Of a DNA stretch of 64,000 nucleotides, positions 49,001 to 61,100 are shown piece after piece. The notes below the pieces were generated by a model. The model worked only from the letters and a program-made list of their open reading frames with translations, searched no databases and was not told the origin of the DNA. The first letter of the stretch is position 1; each line of letters opens with the position of its first letter. Origin of the DNA: Stichopus chloronotus (lineage: Eukaryota > Echinodermata > Holothuroidea > Aspidochirotida > Stichopodidae); assembly GCA_021234535.1 (NCBI GenBank), contig CM037843.1, positions 15,641,677 to 15,705,676 on the forward strand, given 5' to 3'. Made by a program: the position numbers and the translations under genes.

Positions 49001-51760
49001 AGTTCATATGGGTTATTATTTTTTGTTCTGTCTTGTTCCTGTTCTCTCTAATGTGCCAAACTTCTTGCACAATGTGTTTTTGAGTTCATGCGAGGTAACC
49101 AGGATTGTTTATTTGTTCATTTTTTTGTCCTTTTTATTCTTGTTCCTGTTCTAATGTGTCAAAACTTCTGAGATAGTCGTTGCAAGCACATGAATTCTGC
49201 TCTGTGCTAGATGGGAACCTGACCTCATCACCTTCGATGACGGTGTGTATTTTTGATAGATAGGAACAGGCGCTAAGTCCTCTCCTTGGGCATCTTCCTG
49301 AGAAGTTCAGGTGGTGTGTTTCTGTGTCAGCCCCCCTCTGCACAAACTCACAGTGAGTGAATGTAGAGTTGTTTGTTCGATACACTTTGTATGTTATGGA
49401 CACGGTCTTACATGCCACCCTGGTTGAGCAAAACCGTTACACCCAGCGCAATGAACTTAACCAAGATTAATGTAAGATTGTGGCCAATCAAATTTTGTGC
49501 AAGTACAATGAATATTTGGCACAAACGAAATTGTGGCCAATCAGCAATTGTTATCAGAGTTATGTATAGAGTTAGGAGTTAGGTTCGTTTGAATAATGGA
49601 GGTTATTCGCCAGTAATTTGCTCATTGCTCGAGGTAAACCGCTGATGCATAAACTATTCATACCGCTGTGCCCATAGCTCTACTTCAGTTCCAGATGTAT
49701 GAAATTCATAAATGTTTATCAGACCTCTGGTCATCATGGTGGTATGTCATCTCTCTTTTATGAAGTGTTCCTTCTATAGTGTCTAGTCTTAAAAATTTAG
49801 GGGACCTTTGAAGAAGCCTCCAAGCGTGTTTGGATGCCAACATACATCAATAGTAAAGTGTAGCTGCATCCAGGAATTTCATGGGTTTTTTTTTTTTTGT
49901 AATGTCATTAGCTTCGTTAGATTGGCAACTTACTGGGTAGCAAAGTTAGTCTTTGTTGTTCACATTCCATTCTGTTGACCTTGAATTCGACGTCTTTCAT
50001 GATAAAAGCGACACTCTGCTAGTTTTACTCTGTGGTTTTATTATCTACTCACTAATTTATCACGATGTTATAGTATAAATTTGTTTCTTTTACATACTGT
50101 AAGAAAACTGTCTAGCCATCTTTTGGTGCATTCGTGTTAACGTTTAAAAACTGTGGCTTCCACTAGGCATGTATTTGCCCATAGCGTCACTGGATGCTGT
50201 TCATAACACCATTCATTTTATTTGCTGTTCAAAATGCCAGTATCTTATTTTATCAGATGTTAAGACTCCACAAACTCAACCGCGCAGTCTTTGCTATCAG
50301 ATAACATTTGCAGCTACTGTGATAGGTGAAATGTTCATGAAAACCAACAAAGACGTTGGATAGTCTGTTTGATTTCAGAGCTTAGAATTACAGGTTTTTT
50401 TTTTAAATTGTATATACAGCATAACTTTTGTGCCTTTCATCTATTATTAAACTTAAGTACTAACACAGCACATGTGTAACTACCTGCCAACAATAAGAAT
50501 CATAATGCAAATGTTCCTTGCAGCTTGCGGCCAGGTCAGATTCCCTGGCTAGTGCCAAACACACCATCAAAAACATGCAAGGGAGTGAAATTTCTTTGAG
50601 GTTCCCCCCACCTTGGTCTGGTTTCCTGTCAAACAGGGCATTTTTTTGCATTTTGATCGCAAAACCGATTCGACAAATACGACAGGGCTTTAACTCGAAA
50701 GACTGAATTTTGCAAGTTTTTTTTTCTTTTTTCTCTAGGGCAATTCAAGTTCTTGGCATGGTTATTATTTTATAATACGTATTACAATACAAGTGTAAAA
50801 CTTCTCCCACACATGTCTCCTTTTTCTGTCTGTTTAATTTTGCTAACAAAATGTGCCAGCTGATGCTGTTTTAATCGGTCTCCATGATGTGTCTGGAGCT
50901 CGTTATCAGTCATTGCCATTCCCTGCGGAAATGGTTAAAACATGGAATGTCATGTAAATGATAATCAGGATATTTGGATTGTCTTTTCATGTGGTCGCAC
51001 CCTGCGGACATCAGCCGTCCATCTCATCTTAATCGCACATATGTGACCACATGAGTGAGAGTTAAGTCATGCAAAATGTAAAAAGCCAGTTTTTCTCTCC
51101 TTGAAAGAAAAGACTTGAAAAAGGGAAAATAATTTCTATTGGTATTGGAACACCATTGGTTGTAAAATGTGGTTGTTTTACCTGAAGGTGTTTGCAGTTG
51201 TCGTACGTAATGTTTTGAAACTTCTATAAATCTATTAAAAAGTTACCTGTAGGAAGTGAAGGCCTCTTCAGTAGCAATTTGTTCAAGTTGATATTTTGGT
51301 GAATCTTTTCAATTTCAGAACAATACATTGCTGGTGTATTTTATTGTTTTTTTGCTACATTAAATTTGTGATTCACATGTGATTACAAAGTTCCCTTTGT
51401 CTTCTTTGCCTGTCGATCCCGGTCGTCATCCCTGCTGGTGGTGACGAACCTCTGATTGCGTATGCCGAGCTCTTGGAGCGTAAATACCACAGAATAATGG
51501 CACATCCATTTGCAGAAATTGGATAGCAGTCCCGGGTATAAAGGACATTTAACTAAGTGACAACAGATGATCATTCTGCCAACAAAGATCTTAAGTGGTT
51601 TTTCTTTGCAGTTTAATTACAATCCCACAGCAAATTATGATGGTCCCTTGACATTTGTAAAGCTCTCATGTATGGGTATCAGATAACATGTAAGTACTGA
51701 AAATAACTTGCGTTTACTAATCATTGTGAGAGGTTGTGTTTGGATTACAGAAGAGGCTAC
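46058..51760. other. CNST 3' UTR and spacer
   Basis: No further gene recognised. The 3' UTR of CNST starts here; no canonical AATAAA is visible close to the stop, so its end is not placed. A segment near 46794-46995 begins CAGGGTTCCTGC like a hAT end but lacks a matching right end. Minus frames at 47884-48237 and 49134-49418 have no recognisable motif. Confidence 0.55.
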
Positions 51761-51774
51761 TAGGACTCTGGAAA

Positions 51775-52235
51775 GGAGAGTGGGAGAGGATATACAATCC
51801 AGGCACCCTTCTTGATGTTGCATAATGGAGAGTGGGAGAGGATACACAATCCAGGCACCCTTCTTGATGTTGCATAATGGAGAGTGGGGGAGGATATACA
51901 ATCCAGGCACCCTTCTTGATGTTGCATAATGGAGTGTGGGGGAGGATACACAATCCAGGCACCCTTCTTCATGTTGCATAATGGAGAGTGGGGGAGGATA
52001 TACAATCCATACACACTTCTTGATGTTGCATAAGAGAGAGTGGGGAAGGATACACAATGTGGACACCCTTTTTGATTATGCGCAAGGGAGAGTGGGGGAG
52101 GATGTACAATCCTGCATAAGGGGTTAAGGGAGAGGAGAGGATATACAATCCATACACCCTTCTTGATGTTGCATAAAGGAGAGTAGGGGAGCATCTCCAT
52201 TCACCCTTCTTGATGTTGCATAAAGGAGATTTTGT
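51775..52235. repeat. 52-bp minisatellite, about 8-9 copies
   Basis: The unit is GGAGAGTGGGAGAGGATATAC, then AATCCAGGCACCCTTCTTG, then ATGTTGCATAAT. The first copies are exactly 52 bp apart (51781, 51833, 51885, 51937) and later copies are shorter and diverged. As 52 is not a multiple of three, the overlapping minus-strand frames rich in SPTLHYATSRRV-like peptides are artefacts of the repeat. Confidence 0.95.
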
Positions 52236-55047
52236 ACTTTTAGCCAGCTCCTATCTGAGGGGGTACTTTGCTTTACTTCAAAGTTACAGGAAAGTCAGGA
52301 CTAAGTTGTTAAGTCCCAAAGGGTTAACTTATTGTAGACTAAAGCTTTGTGACTTTCATTTCCCATTTTAAAGTGGCACCAACAGCAGATTTCACACCAA
52401 AGTTTAAAACACAATGCACTAATTTTAGAGTGTAATATCCACTTGGAAATAATTTGTTACTTAATCCCAAATGAAACGGTTGGCATTCTCAATCATTTCT
52501 GAACCATGTACCTTGTGAAACATTGGCTCTGCCCTCATATGGTAACACAAATCTTGAAAGTATATAGACAGAAAATACCAAAGGAGCACATAAAAGCAAA
52601 TCACAGATTAAAACCGCTTCAAAAATTATTGACTTAGCTTGCACAAAGCTTCTCTTAGCATACTTAGGATGAAAGGAAGTTTACACATCAGTTGTGAGAG
52701 ACCAAATCTGTAGAAGCAGCTCACTGTGGTACCCCTTTGTTCACTTTCATTAAGTCCCTTTCAAACTTAATGTGATGCTATAAAAATGTCGCACATCATT
52801 ACCTTGTTTCACAATACAGGCGACTTAATCACTCGTCGATGTTCTCATTAATCTTTTATCATGTGATTTTGCGGAGAGCAATTGTTTTTTATCACGTTGG
52901 TTCCCATCATATCATGATTACTCTGAAAGGGCCTTCAGTCTATTCTCATTTTTCTTCAACTTTCCAGTGTTAGGGTCCATTTTGGTTTGCAACCTGACAA
53001 CGAAAACGGTACCTTTCGAAGCATGTCTTATTTCCTGTGTGAAGTTGTTCAACTTATATTCTTAAGAAGAAGTACTTTCTATCTGTGAAAAATAAAAGCC
53101 AAAAATGGAGGGGACAGTAGACAAAAGGTTGCACATTTTAAAAATCACAACACAAGACTCCTCACAAAGTTTTTAATACTCTTTTACAATAAAAGTCTTT
53201 ATTCTCCACACCTGCAGAAAGGATGCAGTATTACCTACTCTTTGAAGTGAGTGATTCTTAAAAAGCATTAATTTCAACAAAAAAACTTTCTCTGAATAAC
53301 TGAGACAAAAGTAAACAGCATCCAGACAACATTACTGTATCCTCTCTATTTCATGTATAAATATTTGAGAAACAGCTTCCAACTGTGTGAAATTTCACAG
53401 GCGACCGAGTTTTGGCTTTCATGGTCATCTCGTACTGACGACCCAATTTCGAATGTTGAAACGGAACCCTCCAAACCACCTTCCTTCCACAAGTTCCAGC
53501 TCCTGTGCGATATAACCTCTGCACTTTCACCAGCACAATGTAATTGGATAAATACCAAGCAATTTGATTGACAGTGAAGAAGTTACACAGTGTAAGAAAA
53601 AATAGCTGATAATGAAAAATAATCTGAACTTACAAAAGTATCTACAAAAATGGAACAGACATTCAACCATTTTCTCTCTGGACAAAAACTTGACCTGAAG
53701 TCCCATTCCCACATCAAATATCACACCGAACCCCTTTTATAGATATCGTATCTCTTTATTCAATAACTTCTATTTTTGAAGGGAAAACCTCCTATCTTAG
53801 GAGGGAGAGCTCTTGTCAGAAAGTTCCCCCACTTTCTATCATCCATAATGAACCATTTGCCTTCTGTTGGTATTTTCAGTGAGGAGTATACTGTGAGTAG
53901 AGGTAACCAATACTGACACTTCAAAGAAAAATGACCACAGAGGGCAACCTTTTTTAAGACAAATCTTGAAAGAAGACGTCTGCATGATGTTACACACACG
54001 TCACCTTACGACCACCATCGTGGGCTCACATGAAGTAGCAAATGTACGATCAAAATTAAAGAAGGAGGGAAGAAAGTGTAAATGTGGAACCCAGAATTTG
54101 CAAAATACCAATGATTGTAACTATAGTTTACAAAGGTTTGAAACAAAAACTTTGAATAATAGCTTAAAAGTAGATCAAAGTGTGTTTCTGGACTGGTCCT
54201 ATTATGTAACATGTTGTCAAATTTAATATCTTCAACAATTAATCCATAGTTTATGGGATGAAAGACAATGTTTCAATTAAAAATGAACCAATTTTCCAAA
54301 TTTTCTTTGAAGGAACACAACTCCTTCCCAACTCCCAAAGAACATAAGATGAACACGAGTGGGCAAACAATTTTTGTCTTTGAAATTTCAGATAGCGAAT
54401 ATATTGCCTACACAGCATCTCAGCTGCCACAGCCATAATGCAAAAAACACTGAAGTGTCAAAGAATGGTAATAAACTTTTTTCTTCCTTTGGTCTTTGAT
54501 GCATTCACTTCCTTCTTCCCGATATGAGATGTGATCAAGCTGTTACTTTGAGCAATACACGGCCCTACTTAGGCAACCTTCCTTGCTTACATGTTGTAAT
54601 TTCAGTGTGAAAACTTTTAATGAGGGCATCAGAGGGAATCTTATCGCAACCTTTTGGTTACTTATTTAAATACAGTCATTATGCTTGAAATTTTACTCAT
54701 TTGCAGTTTCATTTGGTACAATACTATCCTCCTACCAAAGTGGAGAGTCACCCACACAGAGCAACATTCCAACGGCGTGGGGCTGTCAGGAGAAGTTGAG
54801 AGCTCATAAAAATGCGATATGCGGGTAATGGTTCCCCTTTAAAATATGAAGTCCGCGTAAAAGTACTGTCCAGATACTACACAGGCTCTTCATCCAATCC
54901 AAGGAAAAGTTCGGAGAAAATCTCACGACTTCACCGTCACATACATGAGCTACTAAAAACAAAGAGGACAGCACATATCTGAGTTCAATAGCTTTCTGCA
55001 AAAACCAGAAAGAAGGAGGGTCCTGTCTTCAATTTTCTGACAGTCTT
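52236..55047. other. GOLGA5 3' UTR and spacer
   Basis: No coding exon recognised. Candidate minus-strand AATAAA signals lie at 53755-53760 and 53197-53202, 1.3 to 1.9 kb downstream of the GOLGA5 stop; neither can be confirmed from sequence alone. Confidence 0.5.
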
Positions 55048-55134
55048 CTAGACCTCCTTTGGATGGTAATCTGAATTGTGAATTTCTGGAGAGTATGTAA
55101 GTAAAACGATCATCACCCAAAGATGAAGGAAAAT
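55048..55134 (-). CDS. GOLGA5: GOLGA5 last exon (tail anchor, stop)
   Basis: Encodes IFLHLWVMIVLLTYSPEIHN and a short lumenal tail ending KEV before TAG. It is nearly identical to the human LLHLWVMIVLLTYTPEMH anchor. Acceptor CTCTGCATCAACAG. Too short for an ORF scan; found by its conserved motif. Confidence 0.96.
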   Translation of the reverse strand: MFLHLWVMIVLLTYSPEIHNSDYHPKEV

Positions 55135-58100
55135 CTGTTGATGCAGAGGAGAAAAACGGATGAGAAAAAAAATCTGCTGATGCAAAGGAGAAAGAGTTGA
55201 TGAGAAAGATGGTTTTCATTGGTGCCTTCCCATGGTATTTTAATCACCATTCTACTTCAGTACTACTACATCATAAGCTGCACAAGTCCTTACCTCTAAG
55301 CGGAGAAAAATACCAGAATCACAAGGACGTTTTCAAACAGAACAGCATGGAGGAAGTTGCCGAGAAATATTTCCCAAATTTAGTAAAGATGTTTTCCATA
55401 TATGTTAACACATTTTTTCCAAAAGAGATATCAAATTTGACGCACAATTGTTGAGTTGGGAGTCACCCAACATGAAGGGGTGATGTACAAGAGACGGGAT
55501 TTCCTCCACACTCGTGTGGCCGCTTAGCATCGTAAATCCACCGCGCCTTCAAGCGATGAAATTACTTCATTTGATTACTTTAGTGCTTCAAACCACTCTT
55601 ATGCTGCCACTTATGACATCAGTATCTCTTCGTTGTTTTAAGATATAAGGAGACACCTCATTAATGGATACTGGACAAAATTATTTCTCAATCCCTTGGC
55701 GAGATCAACTCTCCACTTTTTTACTGGCTTTTTACATTTTTCATACAGCAGGACAAAGAAAGCTGCAAATGATGTTCCTCGCTCACTGAACTGATAAACA
55801 ACTTTGGACGTCACGTGAAAGAAAACTGAACATGCTTACCATGTAACCGATGACAAACAATCTGGCTACGGGGTATCGTCTCAGGAAAACGCCAATCCTC
55901 ACGCTGAGTTTGTCTAATGAATTGGCAGCTCTCTTCACATTTCTGGTCACGCTAGCATCTGATGGAAGCTCCTTCATGAAATGTGGTAAATTTCTTTGTC
56001 TGGCCCCTGCATGATTTAACCATGAATAAAGATATGAGAAGACTACAAATTATTAAAGAAAGAAAGAAAAGAAAACGCAAAGGAAACACCAATCTACACG
56101 TCAGTAGGGGGTTAGGCAAACACCTTATTTGTCTTCAAGGTGAATATACAAGTCATTATCACTTCTCAGAGGGAAAATTCCTGCAAGGTCATACTGAATG
56201 CTGACTTGTTGAGTTTGCATAAGACTATCTGTACCTATATGGTGCTGTGGCCAAGTGGATCAATGTGGTGGCATTTAAAGCAATTAAGCTCAGCAAACGG
56301 GAGGTTCGGGGATCGATCACGGAGGCCGAGTCATAGTGAGATTGATTTTCCATCAAAGAGCAATTTACTGTTTTCCATCTGAATTGACCTTGTTAAAAAT
56401 GAAAGTCCCCGATTACATCTAAAATTGTTGAGTTTGTAATCACCTCATGAGAACTTGTAGTATGTGAGACACAGGCCTCCTCGAAACTTGTATGGTTGCT
56501 TGGCATTGTAAAACAACTGCCCTGCAAGGTCTGAACGAATATCACTTTAATATACCAAAGCAATTTCACATTTTACATTATTTAAGTCTGTGGACTGGAG
56601 ATATACCTTCATCATCATCGTTGTTACTTCCAATCTGTACGTTAGTGTGGTGAGATTCACCGTTGGACTTATGAAGCGACTCCCGCTGAAGTTTCTGAAA
56701 GATACAACACATCATTCAATTCTATTTTCAGAGGAAGTTCATGATTCAAAAATGCTTAGTAATGTCCACGGGGGTTTTATGTGGGGGTCTTCCCCCAAGT
56801 GGAAATTGCCACCTTCTGGAAAAATTCCTGCCACCCCAAAGCTCCACTCAGCCGGCGAAAGGTTGACGATAAGCTACTGCCATTTCCAGACAGAGCAAAA
56901 AATCATCTACAAGTAGCACCATTCTGCATCTCAAAATCCTCTGTAGGTGAGGGTTAGCCCCCCCTCTTGTGACGCCTCTCCCCTGTGATTGCCTCGTGAT
57001 CTCGTATGTGCTACACACATGGCCATCCCCCTCTTTTGAAAATCTGTAGAGATTATTGATGGTCAATTGAAAAATAGCACCTTCACCCAAAGAATAACCT
57101 GCCAAAATAAAGACATCCATACACATTTACACAAATAGCCTATACTACAGACACAAAAGAAATTTTTTTTTATTCAATGTAGAAAAGCACTCTTTTGCTT
57201 GTACAGCTTTTTCTCATTGTTCCTCTTAGTGGTGAAAACAATTGATTAAAGGTGTTATCAAAAAATGTCTCACCTCCATCCTCTCAAGTTGAAGATAAAG
57301 TGAATTCTTCTCTGTTCCCAAAGCCTCCAACATCGTCTGTTTCTGTATCAAGCTCTCTGTAAGAGTTCTCAATCTGTTCTCCAGTTCAGCTTGGCTCGCG
57401 GAGCCTGCTGTCTTCGCCACCAGCTGCGACATATAACAGATGAACACGTTGTTAAATGATTACTGGGAAAGATACAGCAAAGTGTTGAGACCCTCATGGA
57501 AAAGTCAAACCCTTGTGCCACTTCAACGATCTTTAACTCTAAAAACCAGTCCCTACTTGGAAGATTCCATACAAGGCTTCTTAGATTTAAATTTCAATAA
57601 TCATTTTATCTCGGTTCTATCTTTTCAGATAGTTCTTTTCAACTTTTCACGCTAGGATTCAAAGGATTCTTTGCCGGCCGTACTTACGTACTTGCTTTTG
57701 GATTGGGATGACTCCTCATTTGACTGTTTTCTTTGTCTACTTTGGACGATTCTTTGACCAATTTCTCTGAGAAGTAAAAAATTAGACTGACTACCCACCT
57801 GATTTCTAAGTTTTTGGATTTCATCATCTCTCTCTTTTATCTTTGTGGCCATGTTCATCTTCTGTTTGTAATTTTCATCCTCTGCGTACCTCAGCTGTTC
57901 TGATTTCTTGGTGAGTTCTGTCTCCATCTCCTGTATCTGCTGCCTCTGCTGGCAGAGGTTGTCCTCGAGGTCCCTCATGTGGTCCTGAGAGGACTCCGTC
58001 TCTGATTGCTGGAGTGCTTCGAGGTCCTTTAAAATTGCAAAACAAGAAAAAACTTTAAAAATTATGAATACATATATATAAAAAAAAAATCTCTGAACGT

Positions 58101-61100
58101 TGTCAGAACTGACATCTCCTTGGCCCGAGAACCCTCCTTTGGTTAGGTAATGGAAAGGGGAGAGTTGCAAACATTTGCAAAGTTTTACCACACCACTTCA
58201 CTTTTGCTTAAGTGGATACTTTGGCTCTTTTTGAAAGAACTCTCTGCAGGCATTAATTCTGAACACAGATTGTTCACCTTGAATGACATTATATCCCAGA
58301 TGTGGATAATTGTTTGGTTTTGTATAATTTTTTTGATGATTTTGGGTTTTTTGCAGAGGCAAGTCCTTAATCTTGACTCATAATTTTGACTGGTGCTGTG
58401 GTCGAGTAGATAAAGTGGGTGACATCTGAAGCAATAAAGCTTAGCAACCTGGGAGGGGGGGGTTCACGGTTAGAGACCTGGCCAGGTCAAAAAGATGGAG
58501 TTTCTTATCGTCCAAGAGTGATCTACCGCTTTCCCACTTGAACTGACCTTGTGGAAAACAAAAAATCAAAGAGAGATGCTGTAGTCACCTGATGTAAACT
58601 TGTAATAAAAAAGCCATACGCCTCCTCCACACTTATGTAGTTACATAGCATAGTAAAATACCCGTCCTTCAAGACCTGAATTATAATTTATTTTTGATGC
58701 ACAAACTAGTGCGAACCTAACCTGGAACTGTGTTTTACTTCCTACCTGGACCTCTTGTCTGAGCTGTTCAATCTTGGCATTAGCTTGTTGAACCTCTTCT
58801 TTCAACATGTCTCTCTCGTGAAACAGTTCCGTCTGCTCGATGTTGATGGTCTCACCGTCTGAGCTGGTGGAGCCAGCCTTCAAACTGTTGATCAACTTCT
58901 CTTTAGAGGCGAGTATTCTCGCCGCCTTCTGTTTGTAATCCGCAAGTTCGTTCTTGGCTTCCTCCATGCTGTGCTTTGCGGTCTGGAGCTGTTGGCTCAA
59001 TGCCGATGAATGTGCTGTAACAGAATAAGTGATCAAAAAACAACCCGCGGTGAAGGTGGTGAAAGGATGAAGTCCCTTCTCATCACTTTGCAACAAAGAC
59101 AGTTGTACAAATCTTCCCACACCCCCCCCCCCTCCGTCCTCATCCTCAAACAGAAAATGAAACCTGGAAACAAATTATTGCACATCAAAATACTAAATGT
59201 CTCACAGTGGCCATGTTGCATGAACAGGCAAAACACTACAATAATTGTTGGAATATCTAAAAGATACTACTCCAATGACTTTCTAAATCCTTTGCAATAT
59301 TGATGTGGATATATTAAAGCTAGAACAAAAGTATCATTCAGTGATTCTGACACTCTTTAAAACAATGCTCCTTTGTTTAACCCAATCCCAAGGTTAACTC
59401 AAGTGGTTTGTCAATAAGTTTCCTTTCAGAGTAACATCGACACATAAGAAGAGCACAAGTCTAACATGGACTGCTAACATCGTACAGCTTTAAAATAAAC
59501 CAGAATGCAAAAATGCATTGTAGTTTCGATATACTCATAACAGCTTTTTTATTAAGTTTGTTTCTCAAATATAAATCTAATGCTAAGAATCAAGGGTTTA
59601 TTTTTGGTGCAAAGATTTGAGGTCATCACCTGAGGTGAAACACTGGGAAAACACTGGAAAAACACTGGAAACCTTGTGCCTGTCATATTTCAAGTAGAGA
59701 AGGTTTCATACCATGTGTTAAAATGCCTTACACTTAATACAAGAGTATCCATCACTCCCATCTGGAGATATCATGTGCACAAGGTTTTAGCTCTTTGACC
59801 TCTGGTAACCCCAGACGACCTTTGACCTCTGCAAAAAACAACAGGGTTTTTCCTCTCAATATGCGAAACCTACGCACCAACGATTAAGAGTATCCATCAA
59901 TCCTACATGGAGATATCGCATGCACGAAATTTTCAGTTTTTGACCTCTGGTGACCCCAGGTGACCTTTGACCTCCACCAAAAATGATAGAGTTTTTCCTC
60001 TCAATATGGCAAACCTACATACCAAGTATCAACAGCATCCATCATTCCTAACTGTGGAGATCATGTGCACAAAGATTTCAGTATTTGACCTCTGGTGATG
60101 CCAGATGACCTTTGACCACCACCAAAAACAATATGGTTCTTCCTCTCAATATGGCAAACCTACAAACCAACTATCAACAGCATCCAACATTGCTATCTGG
60201 AGATATTGTGCACACAAGATTTTCACTATTTGACCTCTGGTGACCCCAGATGACCTTTGATCTCCACCAAAAACAATAGCCTTCTTCCTCTCAATATGGC
60301 AAACCTACAAACCAACTATCAACAGCATCCAACATTCCTATCTGGAGATATTGTGCACACAAGATTTTCACTATTTGACCTCTGGTGACCCCAGATGACC
60401 TTTGACCTCCACCAAAAACGATAGGGTTCTTTCTATCAATAGGGCAAAGCTACAAACTAACTATCAGCAGCATCCAATATTTCTATCTGGAGATATTGTG
60501 CACACAAGGTTTTCACTATTTGACCTCTGGTGACCCCAAATGACCGTTGACCTCCACCAAAAACAATGGGGTTCTTCCTTTTGATATGACAAACCTACAG
60601 ACCAAGTATCAACAGCATCCATCATTCCTAACTGGAGATATCGCGCACACAAGGTTTTCACTATTTGACCTCTGGTGACCCCAGATGACCTTTGACCTCA
60701 ACCAAATACAATAGGGTTCTTCCTCTCAATATGGCATACCTACATCCCAAGTATCGACAGCATCCAACATTCCTAACTGGAGATATCATGCACACAAGCA
60801 TAGTGTCACAAACACACACACACACATACATACACACTCCATCACAATCGCATAAGTTTCTCTTTCATCAAAACTAAAAACACCAATTCCTTGTCTTTTC
60901 CATTCTGAGGTACCTTTTTCATCTGTGTACTTCTGTTGCGCTGAAGTGATTGAATCAGCCATATTCTTTTGGACCTCTTCTAACTTCTCCTGCCTCTGCA
61001 TGTATTCATTCTGCAAAGGAAGTTACACAATAAAGTAGTAATTTATGTGACTGAGTGTGCACAGCCGTTTTTAATACTACTACCAAGTTATCAGCAGTCC

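Noticed and set aside
51383..51574. Minus frame with a charged end (RDDDRDRQAKKTKG), considered as the last GOLGA5 exon
   Set aside because: The true last exon with LHLWVMIVLLTY was found at 55048-55134; this frame has no hydrophobic anchor.
51635..52200. Minus-strand frames of 143 and 146 codons with repeated LHYATSRRVP-like peptides
   Set aside because: They are translations of the 52-bp minisatellite, present in several frames at once, with no splice or start context.
56240..56335. A tRNA gene
   Set aside because: Box A and box B are present, but the arms do not form a proper acceptor stem and the unit is repeated with a common non-tRNA tail, so it is a SINE head.
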